Made by a program: the position numbers and the translations under genes. 64,000 nt of DNA from Planctomycetota bacterium (lineage in GTDB: Bacteria; Planctomycetota; MHYJ01; WSZJ01). Below are positions 29,670-39,478 of the stretch, piece by piece. Each line of letters begins with the position of its first letter. Position 1 is the stretch's first letter. A model generated the notes under the pieces. It ran no database searches. It was not told the DNA's origin and worked only from the letters and a program-made list of their open reading frames with translations. The stretch is from the NCBI GenBank assembly GCA_009773755.1, contig WSZJ01000036.1, positions 1 to 64,000 of the forward strand, read 5' to 3'.

Positions 29670-30532
29670 TGGCGCCGCTCAAGATCGCGATACCGAACAA
29701 GGGGCGCCTGTCGGATTCGTGTCTCCAGCTTCTGCGCGCCATCGGGCTTCCCGTCGCGGGCGTCGGCCGCACGCTGGTCTCCGTGGTCGCGGGAGGCGCG
29801 GTCGAAATCCTGTTCTCCCGCGCCGACGATATTCCCGAATTCATTGACCTGGGCGCCGCCGACATCGGGCTGACGGGGAGCGACCTGGTCGATGAGGCCG
29901 CGGCGGACGTGGAGACGCTTCTCGCCCTGGATTTCGGCCTGTGCAAGCTGGTGGTGGCGGTCCCCGAGCATTCGCTGATGAAGAAAATAGAAGACGTGCC
30001 CGACGCGGCTGTGGTTGCGACGGCGTTTCCGCAGCTGACGCGCCGTTACTTCGAGGCTCACGGGAAGAAGCTCACGGTGGTCGCGGTGTCGGGCGCAACC
30101 GAAATCACCCCCTACATCGGCGTTGCCGACCTCATCACCGACCTCGCGGAAACCGGATCGACGCTTCGCAAGAACCACCTCACGCCCATCGCCACGATCT
30201 GCGACGTGCGCGCGGTGCTGATCGGAAACCGGAGAAAGTGCGCGGAGAAGGAAAAGGAAGTCCACGAAATCGTGGCGGCGATGGCGAGCGTGATCGCGGC
30301 GAAGGAAAAACGTTACCTGATGGCCAACGTGCCGAAACAGGCGCTGGACGAGGTGCGGCGCCTGCTCCCCGGGATTTCGGGACCGACGGTGATGAACCTG
30401 GCCGGGGGGGACGGAATGGTGGCGATTCACTCGGTCGTGGCTGAGCGGGCGATCAACGGGCTGATGCCGCCGTTGAAAAAACTCGGAGCGACCGGGATCC
30501 TGGTCCTGCCGATCGAGCGAATGGTGCTTTAG
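29669..30532 (+). CDS. hisG: ATP phosphoribosyltransferase (long form)
   Basis: LKIAIPNKGRLSDSC, DIGLTGSDLV, DLITDLAETGSTLRKN. Confidence 0.95.
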   Translation: MAPLKIAIPNKGRLSDSCLQLLRAIGLPVAGVGRTLVSVVAGGAVEILFSRADDIPEFIDLGAADIGLTGSDLVDEAAADVETLLALDFGLCKLVVAVPEHSLMKKIEDVPDAAVVATAFPQLTRRYFEAHGKKLTVVAVSGATEITPYIGVADLITDLAETGSTLRKNHLTPIATICDVRAVLIGNRRKCAEKEKEVHEIVAAMASVIAAKEKRYLMANVPKQALDEVRRLLPGISGPTVMNLAGGDGMVAIHSVVAERAINGLMPPLKKLGATGILVLPIERMVL

Positions 30533-30555
30533 AACCTCAGTCACGGAGATTCTTC

Positions 30556-31851
30556 ATGCTGCGGATCGTCGAGATCGGATCGCTTCGCCCCGAGGAACGC
30601 CGCGCCCTCGCGACCAGGGCTTCCCGCGGCCTCAAGGAGGTCATGGCGGAAGCGCAGCAGATCGTGGACGAGGTGCGCCAGCGCGGCGACGCGGCCCTGA
30701 CGGCCCTGACGAGGAAGTTCGACGAGGCGGACGTCGATACTTTTCGCGTCGATCCCGCGGACATCGCTTCGGCCGAAAGCGAGATCGACCCGACGGTGGC
30801 GAAAGCGCTGAAGGAAGCGGCGGAGCACATCCGGAGGTGGCAGGAACTGCTGATGCCGAAGTCGATCGAGGCCAGCGTCGTGCCGGGGCGGCCGACCTGG
30901 CGGACGGGGATGAACGTGGTTCCGATGGAGAGCGCCGGCGCGTACGTGCCGGGCGGGCGCGCGTCGTACCCGTCGAGCGTGCTGATGTGCTGCATTCCGG
31001 CGAAAGTCGCGAAGGTCAAGCGGGTGATCCTGTGCACGCCGCCGTCGGAGGACGGAACGGTGCCGGCGGTCGTCCGGTTCGCGGCGAAACTCGCCGAGGT
31101 GGACGAGGTCTACTCCGTCGGCGGCGCGCAGGCGATCGCGGCCATGGCTTACGGGACGAAGCAGATCGCGAGGGTCGAGAAGATCGTCGGGCCGGGGAAC
31201 GCGTACGTGACGGCGGCGAAGAAAATCGTGTCCGAGGACTGCGCCATCGACTTTCTCGCGGGCCCGAGCGAAGTCATGGTCGTGAGCGACGGGAGAAGCG
31301 GCGCGGACCTCGCCGCCGCCGAGCTCATCGCGCAGGCCGAGCACGACCCGCAGGCCTTCTGCGTCCTCGTCACGACGGACGCGGCCTGGGGACGCCAGGT
31401 CAACGAGGAGCTCGAAAGCCAGCTCGCCGACCTCCCGCGCAAGGCCATCGCAGAAGAGGCGCTTCGCAAGAACGGAAAAATCTACACCGCCGAATCCGGC
31501 GCGGAAGCCCTCGGCTTCATCAACGAATTCGCCGCCGAGCACGTCATGCTCCTCGGCCAGGACCCTCGCGCCCTCCTCGAGAAGATCACCAGCGCCGGCT
31601 CCGTCTTCGTCGGCGACTACGCCAGCGTGGTCCACGGTGATTACTGCGCCGGAACCAACCACGTCATCCCGAGCGGCGGCGAAGCCCGCCGCTTCAACTC
31701 GCTCAGCTCCGGCTCGTTCGTACGCATGATCCCGTACGTGACCGTGACGGACCGGGGCGCGAAGCACCTCGGCGAAATCGCGACGGTGATCGCGAGGGCG
31801 GAGGGGTTCGAAGGGCACGCCCGGGCGGCCGAGAGGCGCATGAGGCTGTGA
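30556..31851 (+). CDS. hisD: Histidinol dehydrogenase
   Basis: VPMESAGAYVPGGRASYPSSVLMC, GGAQAIAAMAYGT, VGPGNAYVTAAK, DFLAGPSEVMV. Confidence 0.95.
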   Translation: MLRIVEIGSLRPEERRALATRASRGLKEVMAEAQQIVDEVRQRGDAALTALTRKFDEADVDTFRVDPADIASAESEIDPTVAKALKEAAEHIRRWQELLMPKSIEASVVPGRPTWRTGMNVVPMESAGAYVPGGRASYPSSVLMCCIPAKVAKVKRVILCTPPSEDGTVPAVVRFAAKLAEVDEVYSVGGAQAIAAMAYGTKQIARVEKIVGPGNAYVTAAKKIVSEDCAIDFLAGPSEVMVVSDGRSGADLAAAELIAQAEHDPQAFCVLVTTDAAWGRQVNEELESQLADLPRKAIAEEALRKNGKIYTAESGAEALGFINEFAAEHVMLLGQDPRALLEKITSAGSVFVGDYASVVHGDYCAGTNHVIPSGGEARRFNSLSSGSFVRMIPYVTVTDRGAKHLGEIATVIARAEGFEGHARAAERRMRL

Positions 31852-32954
31852 AGCGGCCGTCGACGAGGGAAGTGGCGGAGAATCCAGACGTCGCGCCGGG
31901 GGGAGCGGCCGGGCTCCCGCTGCTTCGGACGCCGCTGCGAAGCGTCAGGGTTCCCGGCTACGAAATGGACGCGCCGGGGCTGCTGCCGATGCATGCGAAC
32001 ACGAATCTGCTCGGGCAGAATCCTGCGGTCGCCAGGGAGGCGCGCGTCACGGCGAGGCTGGAATCGAACCAGTACCCGACGGAGAACTCGGAGTCGCTCT
32101 GCGCGGCGCTCGCGAAGCACCACGGATTGCCGCGATCCTGGTTCATCGCCGGGAACGGCTGCGACGAGATTCTCGACATCGTGGCGAAGACGTTTCTCGA
32201 CCCCGGGGACGCGATGGCGTACCCGGTACCCGCGTTCGTGATGTACCGCTTCTATGCGTCCGTCAACCTCGGCCGGCCCGTCGAGATTCCGCTTCAGGAC
32301 GACGGGAAGCGCTGGCAACTGGACGTGGAGGGGCTGCTGGGGACGCGGGCGAAAGTCATCGTTGTGGCGTCGCCGAACAACCCGACGGGAAACGCGTTTC
32401 CCGCGGAGGAGTTGCGCGAGCTTGCGCGTCGCGCGCCGGGAATCGTGGCGGTGGACGAAGCCTACGCGGATTTCTGCGGGCAGGATCTGGTTCCCGAGAC
32501 GCGGCGCGCGCCGAACCTGGTCGTCCTGCGCACGTTTTCGAAGGCGTACGGGCTGGCCGGCCTCCGGGTCGGCTACGCGGTCGGCCAGCCGGCGGTCATC
32601 GACGCGATGCGCCGCGCCAAGCCTCCGTTCAACGTGTCGTCGTTCTCCGAGCGCGTCGCGTCGAGGGCGCTCGTGGAGCGGGCGTTCTGGAGGAAGAGCG
32701 TTTCCGTGCTGCCGCGGGAGCGCGCGAAAGCGATGGCTGCCGTCGCGAAGCTCGGATGCCACGTGTGGGAGAGCGACGCGAACTTCTTCCTCATGAAGCC
32801 GCCGCGGCCGGTGGCGGCCGGGCTGAAGGCCCGCGGAATCCTGGTCCGGGACGTCTCCGGGCATCACCCCTCGCTCCAGGGATGCGTCCGCGTCACCACG
32901 GGGGACGCCAGGACCAACGCCCGGTTCCTCCGGGAGTTGAGGAAGTCCCTGTGA
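31848..32954 (+). CDS. hisC: Histidinol-phosphate aminotransferase
   Basis: LHANTN-like start, VASPNNPTGNAFP, VDEAYADFCG, FSKAYGLAGLRVGYAVG. Confidence 0.95.
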   Translation: MKRPSTREVAENPDVAPGGAAGLPLLRTPLRSVRVPGYEMDAPGLLPMHANTNLLGQNPAVAREARVTARLESNQYPTENSESLCAALAKHHGLPRSWFIAGNGCDEILDIVAKTFLDPGDAMAYPVPAFVMYRFYASVNLGRPVEIPLQDDGKRWQLDVEGLLGTRAKVIVVASPNNPTGNAFPAEELRELARRAPGIVAVDEAYADFCGQDLVPETRRAPNLVVLRTFSKAYGLAGLRVGYAVGQPAVIDAMRRAKPPFNVSSFSERVASRALVERAFWRKSVSVLPRERAKAMAAVAKLGCHVWESDANFFLMKPPRPVAAGLKARGILVRDVSGHHPSLQGCVRVTTGDARTNARFLRELRKSL

Positions 32955-33547
32955 TCGAGGCGACGATCTTCGACTACGGGGTCGGCAACCTGCATTCCCT
33001 TGCAAAAGCCCTCGAACGGGCCGGGTGCCGCGCGAAAGTCACCTCGGACCGCCGCGACCTGGAGTCCGCTTCCGCGGTCGTCCTTCCGGGCGTCGGCGCG
33101 GCTCACCGCGTCATGGCGCAGCTCGGGCCCGTCGTTGACGCGCTGCGTCATAAGCTCGAATCCGGCGTTCCCGCGCTCGGCGTCTGCGTCGGCATGCAGG
33201 TGCTGTTCGAATCGAGCGAGGAGGGAAGCGCGCGCGGCGTGGGGTTTTTCCCCGGCGCTGTCCGAAAACTGCGCGCCCCGACCCTGCCCCATATCGGATG
33301 GTCGCCCGTCGCGCACTCCGGAGACCCGCTCTTCGCCGGCATCCCCCCGGGTGAGCGTTTCTACTTCGTCCACTCCTTCGCCGCCGGCCCCGAGGGCGCC
33401 CTCGCCACCGCCGACTACGGCGGGCCGTTCGCCGCCGCCTCGCGCCGCGGAAATGTGTTCGGCGTCCAGTTCCACCCGGAGAAATCCAGCGAGGCCGGCC
33501 GGATCCTCCTCCGCAACTTCGTCGCCCTCGCCGAGTCCCGCACTTGA
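32951..33547 (+). CDS. hisH: Imidazole glycerol phosphate synthase glutamine amidotransferase subunit
   Basis: FDYGVGNLHSL, LPGVGA, LGVCVGMQVLFE, GVQFHPEKS; GTG start. Confidence 0.93.
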   Translation: MIEATIFDYGVGNLHSLAKALERAGCRAKVTSDRRDLESASAVVLPGVGAAHRVMAQLGPVVDALRHKLESGVPALGVCVGMQVLFESSEEGSARGVGFFPGAVRKLRAPTLPHIGWSPVAHSGDPLFAGIPPGERFYFVHSFAAGPEGALATADYGGPFAAASRRGNVFGVQFHPEKSSEAGRILLRNFVALAESRT

Positions 33548-34275
33548 GCCACTTCGTCCTCATCCCGGCCGTCGACATCCGGGGAGGCAAGGCCGTCCGG
33601 ATGGTGGGCGGAGAAGCGTCGACCGAGAAGACGGTCGGCGACGACCCGGTCGCGCTGGCGAAGGACTGGGAAAAGCGCGGCGCGAAGATGATTCACGTGG
33701 TGGACCTCGACGCCGCGTTCGGCACGGGTTCGAATCGCGACGTGGTGAAGAAGCTGGTGAAGGCTGTCGGAGTTCCCGTGCAGTTCGGGGGCGGCGTGCG
33801 GACGGACGAAGCGATCGGGGAAGCGGTGAAGATCGGGGCCGCGCGGATCGTCTGCGGCACGCGCGCGGTCACGGATCCCGAGTGGCTCATGGCCGCCGCG
33901 ATGCGCCGCCCCGGGCGTCTCGTGCTCGCCGCCGACGCCCGCGGGCTGGACCTCGTCGTCAAGGGCTGGACCGCGCCCGCCGGAACCGACGTTCTCCAGC
34001 TCCTCGCGCAACTGAAGAATGCGCCGCTCGCCGCCGTGCTGTATACCAATGTCAACGTGGAAGGCCGCACGGCGGGCGTCGACTGGAAACCGGTAAAAAA
34101 AGTCGTGGCCGCTTCCGTCCACCCCCTGATCCTTTCGGGCGGCGTGACCACGGTCGACGACGTGAAAAGGGCGCGCGACGCCGGGCTGGCCGGCGCCGTC
34201 GTCGGTTCCGCGCTCTATTTCGGGAAACTGAATTTCGAAGAGGCGCTGCGTGCGGTCCAGGAAGCTTCGGCGTAA
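33544..34275 (+). CDS. hisA: Phosphoribosylformimino-5-aminoimidazole carboxamide ribotide isomerase
   Basis: LIPAVDIRGGKAVRMV, VVDLDAAFG, VQFGGGVRTDEAI, LILSGGVTT; TTG start. Confidence 0.92.
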   Translation: MSHFVLIPAVDIRGGKAVRMVGGEASTEKTVGDDPVALAKDWEKRGAKMIHVVDLDAAFGTGSNRDVVKKLVKAVGVPVQFGGGVRTDEAIGEAVKIGAARIVCGTRAVTDPEWLMAAAMRRPGRLVLAADARGLDLVVKGWTAPAGTDVLQLLAQLKNAPLAAVLYTNVNVEGRTAGVDWKPVKKVVAASVHPLILSGGVTTVDDVKRARDAGLAGAVVGSALYFGKLNFEEALRAVQEASA

Positions 34276-34795
34276 AACGAAGGAAACGACGATCGAGGTC
34301 GTGCTCGAGGTCGACGGCGAAGGGAAGTACTCCGTCGGGATGGCTCGCCAGTTCACGAAGCACATGGTCGAGACGCTCGCGCGCTACGCCGGCTGGAACC
34401 TGAAACTGCGCGCGACCGGCGACAACACGCATCACATCGAGGAGGACGTCGCCATCGTCCTCGGCAAGGCGTTCCGCGAGGCGCTCGGCCACGCGCCGGT
34501 CGAGAGAATCGCCCATGCTGTCGTCCCCATGGACGACGCGCTCGTCATGACCGCCGTCGACATCGTCGACCGCCCCTTCTGCGACGCCCCGCTCCCCGAC
34601 CCCGATTACGTCCACTTCTTCCGCTCCTTCGCCATGGAGGCCCGGATCAACCTTCACGTGGACATCCTGCGCGGCCGCGACGAGCACCACATTGTCGAAG
34701 CGGCGTTCAAGTCGCTCGGGACGGCCCTGAAACTGGCGGCGCGGAGGACGGGGGCTTTGAAGAGCACGAAGGCGCGCGTGGAGTGGAGCGAGTGA
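34250..34795 (+). CDS. hisB: Imidazoleglycerol-phosphate dehydratase (divergent)
   Basis: [51 protein letters not shown] region replaced by [12 protein letters not shown]. Confidence 0.88.
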   Translation: MRSRKLRRKTKETTIEVVLEVDGEGKYSVGMARQFTKHMVETLARYAGWNLKLRATGDNTHHIEEDVAIVLGKAFREALGHAPVERIAHAVVPMDDALVMTAVDIVDRPFCDAPLPDPDYVHFFRSFAMEARINLHVDILRGRDEHHIVEAAFKSLGTALKLAARRTGALKSTKARVEWSE

Positions 34796-35553
34796 GCGGT
34801 CCGTCTCCGCGGATTATTCCCTGCCTCGACGTCAAGGACGGCCGCGTCGTCAAGGGCGTCCGGTTCGAGGATCTCGCCGACATGGGAGATCCGCCGACGC
34901 TGGCGGCGCGTTATGAGGCCCAGGGAGCGGATGAAGTGGTGTTCCTCGACATCGCGGCGACGGAGGAAGGGCGAGGGACGATGCTCGATGCGGTCCGGCG
35001 GACCGCCGAGACGCTTTTCATCCCGCTCACGGTCGGCGGAGGCGTCCGGTCGTTTGAGGAGGCAAGGACGCTTCTCAGGAGCGGCGCCGACAAGGTCTCG
35101 ATGAACTCCGCGGCGGTCGCGCGGCCGGAACTGCTTTCGGAATGCGCGGACGCGTTCGGCGCGCAGTGCGTCGTCTGCGCGATCGACGCGAAACGGGACG
35201 GATCCGGCTGGCAGGTGTGGGTGAACGGCGGAAAGAAGGCGACGGGGCTCTCCGTCGTCGGCTGGGCGAAGGAGGCCGTGCGGCGCGGCGCGGGCGAAAT
35301 TCTCCTGACCTCGATCGACCGTGATGGGACGAACGACGGGTACGATCTCGAACTGACCAGGTGCATCGCGGAGGCCGTGAGCGTTCCCGTGATCGCCAGC
35401 GGGGGAGCGGGGAGCGCGCGCGACATGAAGCGCGTTCTGACGGAAGGGAAAGCGGCGGCGGCGCTGGCGGCCGGGATGTTTCACCGCGGAGAGACGACCG
35501 TCGGAAAAGTGAAGGCGGAGCTGAAGGCAGCCGGAATCGGTGTGCGCATTTGA
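34783..35553 (+). CDS. hisF: Imidazole glycerol phosphate synthase cyclase subunit
   Basis: [58 protein letters not shown]. Confidence 0.95.
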   Translation: MERVSGPSPRIIPCLDVKDGRVVKGVRFEDLADMGDPPTLAARYEAQGADEVVFLDIAATEEGRGTMLDAVRRTAETLFIPLTVGGGVRSFEEARTLLRSGADKVSMNSAAVARPELLSECADAFGAQCVVCAIDAKRDGSGWQVWVNGGKKATGLSVVGWAKEAVRRGAGEILLTSIDRDGTNDGYDLELTRCIAEAVSVPVIASGGAGSARDMKRVLTEGKAAAALAAGMFHRGETTVGKVKAELKAAGIGVRI

Positions 35554-36181
35554 CGAGGCCATTCGCGTGAAACAGCCAGGCTCTCTCGTTCCGGTTATCG
35601 CGCAGGACGCGCGCACGAACAACGTCCTGATGCTCGGCTACGCCAGCGCCGAAGCCCTTCGCCTGACCCGGAAGACCGGCTTTCTCCATTTCTGGAGCCG
35701 CTCCCGAAGCAAGCTCTGGAAAAAGGGGGAGTCTTCCGGCAACACGCTCCGCGTGGTTTCGCTCCACCGCGACTGCGACCGCGACGCCATCCTCGCGCGC
35801 GTCGTCGCCGCCGGCCCGACGTGCCATACGGGCGCTTATTCCTGTTTCGCGAAAAAGCCCTTCCCGTCGCGAACGGTCCTCGACGAACTCCTCGAGGTCT
35901 TCGCCGACCGCAAACGGAATCCCTCTCCCGACTCCTACGTCTGTAAACTGCTGGCGGACCGGGAGAAGTCGCTTAAGAAGGTAGGCGAGGAAGCCGTCGA
36001 GTTCGTGCTTGCGGCGAAAGGCGGCCAGAAGGGGCGAGCCGTGTGCGAGGCCGCGGACGTCGTCTTTCACCTGCTCCTCGCGATGTTCGCGCACGGAATC
36101 AGGCTTGCGGACGTCGAGGCCGAGCTGAAGCGGCGCCGTGGCGTCGGTGGGCTTGAGGAGAAGCGGAGGAGGAAGAAATGA
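35540..36181 (+). CDS. hisI: Bifunctional phosphoribosyl-AMP cyclohydrolase/phosphoribosyl-ATP pyrophosphatase
   Basis: HisI motifs ([31 protein letters not shown]) fused to HisE ([29 protein letters not shown]). Confidence 0.93.
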   Translation: MCAFDEAIRVKQPGSLVPVIAQDARTNNVLMLGYASAEALRLTRKTGFLHFWSRSRSKLWKKGESSGNTLRVVSLHRDCDRDAILARVVAAGPTCHTGAYSCFAKKPFPSRTVLDELLEVFADRKRNPSPDSYVCKLLADREKSLKKVGEEAVEFVLAAKGGQKGRAVCEAADVVFHLLLAMFAHGIRLADVEAELKRRRGVGGLEEKRRRKK

Positions 36182-37437
36182 TCGCGGGGCGTCTCCTGTC
36201 GGCTGCGGCGCTTTGCGTGGCGCTCGCGGCCTGCGAAAAAAAAACACCGGTATCCGGATCCGGGTCTCCCGGCGTCGCTCCTCCGGGAGCGATCGCCGAC
36301 TCGCGAGCGCTCCTCGCTTCCGGCGAAGCCGCCCTCCGAAAGGGAGAAGTCGAGTCCGCCCTCCGTGACTTCCGCGCCGCAGCGGAGGCCGATCCTCGCT
36401 TCCTTCCCGCCTGGGTCCGCTGGAACGAGGCCATGACCATCGCCGGAAAAAGCGCGGAAGCGGCGCAGGAATTCGAGAAGCGCCTGGCAAAAGCCCCGGA
36501 CGACCCGGTCTGGCTCACGATGGCGGCGCTCTCCAGGAAAGAGGGGCGGGAAGAACGGCTTCGCCAGGCCATCCTGAAGGCCCCCGACTTCCCCTGGGCG
36601 CACTGCGCCCTTTGCGAAACGCTCATCGAACTCAAGAGATTCGACGAGGCGCTGCGGGCCGCGGAACGCGCCATCCAGCTGGATCCCAGGGATGGCGTCT
36701 TCCGCCTCCAGAAGGCGGTCGCCCTGATGTGGCTCGGCCGGTCGGCGGACGCGCTCGCTGAGGCCGACCGCGCGGGAGAGCTGTTGGCGGATGACGAACG
36801 AGTCCCCGTCGTCCGGGCCCAGATTTTCATGCGCGACGACCGCATCGACGACGCGATCAAGGAACTTGAAAAGGCGGTCAGGATCGCGCCGAATGCACGG
36901 ACGCCCAAGGCTGCCTTGCGCGACTGGCGCCTCCTTGCCGCGAGGCTTTCACTCAAGGAATTCGAAGAGGCTTTCCGCGACGGGCGATTTGGCAACGCTT
37001 CAGACGCCGCCCAGCGAGGCGCCGGGCTGCTCGAATCGATTGATCGTGATTCCCCCGGCGACGAGGTCGCAGGCCGCCTGCTGCCCCAGGCCGAAACCGC
37101 GGCCGCCGCCGCCCTGCTCCAGCGGGCGAACGATTCCATTCGGGAGGGATTGGATGACGACGCCCACTCCTTCTGCGAACGCGCGACGCCCTGGCTGGAA
37201 AAGGCCCGGGGGCGAAACCTCGACGACGGCGCCCGCGAATACCTGACGCAGGGCTGGATCAGGCTCGGAGCGCTGCAGATGAGCCTCGGCGACCGGCTCA
37301 AGGCCAAGGGAAGCCCGAAGGCAAAGGATCGCTTCAAGGAAGCCCTCGCCGCGTTCGAGGCTTGCCTCGCTACCGATCCGGCCAACAAGACCGCGGCCAG
37401 CATGGCCGAGGAGGCGAAGAAAGCGCTTGCCAACTGA
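36178..37437 (+). CDS. TPR-repeat lipoprotein
   Basis: [24 protein letters not shown] lipobox; TPR repeats. Confidence 0.75.
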   Translation: MIAGRLLSAAALCVALAACEKKTPVSGSGSPGVAPPGAIADSRALLASGEAALRKGEVESALRDFRAAAEADPRFLPAWVRWNEAMTIAGKSAEAAQEFEKRLAKAPDDPVWLTMAALSRKEGREERLRQAILKAPDFPWAHCALCETLIELKRFDEALRAAERAIQLDPRDGVFRLQKAVALMWLGRSADALAEADRAGELLADDERVPVVRAQIFMRDDRIDDAIKELEKAVRIAPNARTPKAALRDWRLLAARLSLKEFEEAFRDGRFGNASDAAQRGAGLLESIDRDSPGDEVAGRLLPQAETAAAAALLQRANDSIREGLDDDAHSFCERATPWLEKARGRNLDDGAREYLTQGWIRLGALQMSLGDRLKAKGSPKAKDRFKEALAAFEACLATDPANKTAASMAEEAKKALAN

Positions 37438-37923
37438 TGTTCGAATCGTTCACCGGCGAGCTTTCCCGCAAGACCCCCGGCACCGCGGTCGTCGAGTGCG
37501 GCGGCGTCGGGTATGCCCTCCGAATCTCCCTCGCAACCTACGACGCCCTTCCGGCCCCCGGCGCACGCGTCCGCATCTGGGCGCACCTGGAGTCCGGCGG
37601 CGACGCCGGCATCCGGCTCTTCGGCTTCGCAACCGAAACTGAACGCCAGATTTTCCGCCTGCTCCTGAACGTCAACGGCGTCGGCCCCTCGACGGCCCTT
37701 ACCATCGTCAGCGGCGCGCCACTGGAAGACCTGCGGCGCGCCGTCGCGGACGGAGACGTCGCCACGCTGAAGCGCATCAAGGGCGTCGGCCCGAAAACGG
37801 CGCAGCGGCTCGCTCGGATATCAGCGGCCCACCGCCGAAAAGGCCGTGCGCGAGGCGGAGGGAAGCGTGAAAAAGGATGCGGCGGCCGAGGAGATTGTCA
37901 GGGAGGCGCTGAAGAAAATGTAG
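37437..37923 (+). pseudogene. ruvA: ruvA (Holliday junction branch migration subunit A) with apparent internal deletion/frameshift near 37810
   Basis: Frame 3: [31 protein letters not shown]...VNGVGPSTALTIVSG...IKGVGPKTAQRLA. Domain III (SLGYQRPTAEKAVREAEGSVKKDAAAEEIVREALKKM*) continues in another frame ending at TAG 37921-37923. Confidence 0.75.
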
Positions 37924-38113
37924 CGGCACTCTCTCTGGGGCTGTGCGAAAGGGTGCATGGCCGATGACAAGGACTGCGGGTATTCGGAATAGAGCTGGAG
38001 GAGGTGTTGCAATACCGGCCATACACCCTGTGCGAAATCCCCCGTGGCCCTTCATTCCCTCTTCCCGTATCATGCCCGCTTCCCGGCGACGGGGGGCATT
38101 CGAGGCCAGATTG

Positions 38114-39037
38114 ATGATTCGGACGATCGGTGTGGGGCTGCTGGGCGCGGTGATCCTTCCGATGCTCGCGGGGTGCAGCACGGAGGAGCACGAGAAGGCC
38201 CTGTGGTACAAGGAGCAGGGGGACTATTTCTACCAGAACGGCAAGTGGGAGCAGGCGCGCGCGGAGTTCAAAGCTGCGCTCGCCAAGGACGAGGATCTTA
38301 TCGAGGCGTACATCGCTCTTGCCTACACCTGCCGAATGATGGGGAAAGTCGAGTACATCAAGAGCCCGAATGAGTACGGGCGGCGCGTGGCGGAGAAGAT
38401 GTACCAGGAAGCGCACTGGTGGTCGGAGCAATGTCTGGAAAAAGAGGAAGGCAACCCGGAGGCGTACCACCTGCAGGGGCTCCTCTGGTACGACGCCTGC
38501 AAATTCGACAAGGCGATCGACAGCTTCGACGAAACGCTCGACCACGACCCGCATCACAGGCATGCCAACAAGTACAAGTCGATGTGCCTCTTCATGCAGG
38601 GAGTTCAACTCCGCGGCGAGGCTTCTGCCGCGAAGGAAAAGGCCGACAAGCTCACCAAGGAAGGCGCGGAGAGCGAAGCAAACCTCGAACTCGAGAAACA
38701 GATCGACCTGAATCGCGAGGCCGTGGAAAAGTACGAAATCGCCGCGAAGACGATGGAGTCGTACCTCACGAACTGGGACAAGAACCAGACGGAAAAAGCC
38801 CCGCAGGAGGGCGACCTCAGGAACTGGATTCGCGTATTGCGCGAAATGGCGAAAGCCGACGGCGCCGAGACTGATGAAGCGCGGATCTACATGAACAAGA
38901 TCAAGAATGTGGCGCCGGCGCTGACCGAGAAAGGCGCCAGGGAGGGCTCGGAAGGCGGGGAGCCGGTCATCCGCGAGAGCGACCAGCTGCCGTCGATGAT
39001 GGGGAAGGACTCGGGATCGGCGAACCAGCCGAAGTAG
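38114..39037 (+). CDS. TPR-repeat lipoprotein
   Basis: MIRTIGVGLLGAVILPMLAGCSTEE lipobox; TPR-like helices. Confidence 0.75.
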   Translation: MIRTIGVGLLGAVILPMLAGCSTEEHEKALWYKEQGDYFYQNGKWEQARAEFKAALAKDEDLIEAYIALAYTCRMMGKVEYIKSPNEYGRRVAEKMYQEAHWWSEQCLEKEEGNPEAYHLQGLLWYDACKFDKAIDSFDETLDHDPHHRHANKYKSMCLFMQGVQLRGEASAAKEKADKLTKEGAESEANLELEKQIDLNREAVEKYEIAAKTMESYLTNWDKNQTEKAPQEGDLRNWIRVLREMAKADGAETDEARIYMNKIKNVAPALTEKGAREGSEGGEPVIRESDQLPSMMGKDSGSANQPK

Positions 39038-39043
39038 GGACGC

Positions 39044-39478
39044 ATGTCACGCAAGACCGTCATCGCCGCCGGCGGGCTGCTGCTCGCCGGCGGCATTGCT
39101 GTTCTGATCGAACGCCTGATCGTTACCGACCGGGAAGCGATCCTGATGGCCGCGGAGACGTCCGCCCAGGCGATTTCCCGCGGGGATGTGGCTGAAGCAC
39201 TGAAGGTCCTTCACCCGCAGGCGTTGACGGAAGCCGGGAACCCTGAGCAGACGCGCGCCGCCCTCGAGGGATTGCTTCGGGAGATGCCGGTCGAAAAAGT
39301 GAACTTCCTGGTGCGGGAGTTGACGGTCGAAAACGGCGTCGGAAAGCTTTCGATCGACGTGATGATTCTCCCGAAGGACGCGAAGACGGCGGGAAGCAGC
39401 GTCTTTCGCCACGCGCTCGTCCTGAACTGGGAAAAGTCCGGGGAGGAATGGAAGGTGAGGAGCGCCGCTCCCAGGTAG
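39044..39478 (+). CDS. Hypothetical membrane-anchored protein
   Basis: 144 aa, N-terminal TM VIAAGGLLLAGGIAVLIERL. Confidence 0.55.
   Translation: MSRKTVIAAGGLLLAGGIAVLIERLIVTDREAILMAAETSAQAISRGDVAEALKVLHPQALTEAGNPEQTRAALEGLLREMPVEKVNFLVRELTVENGVGKLSIDVMILPKDAKTAGSSVFRHALVLNWEKSGEEWKVRSAAPR

Noticed and set aside
33135-33151. TTGACGCGCTGCGTCAT, near match to the bracketing palindrome
   Set aside because: Lies within hisH coding sequence (VVDALRH) with two mismatches; likely coincidence.
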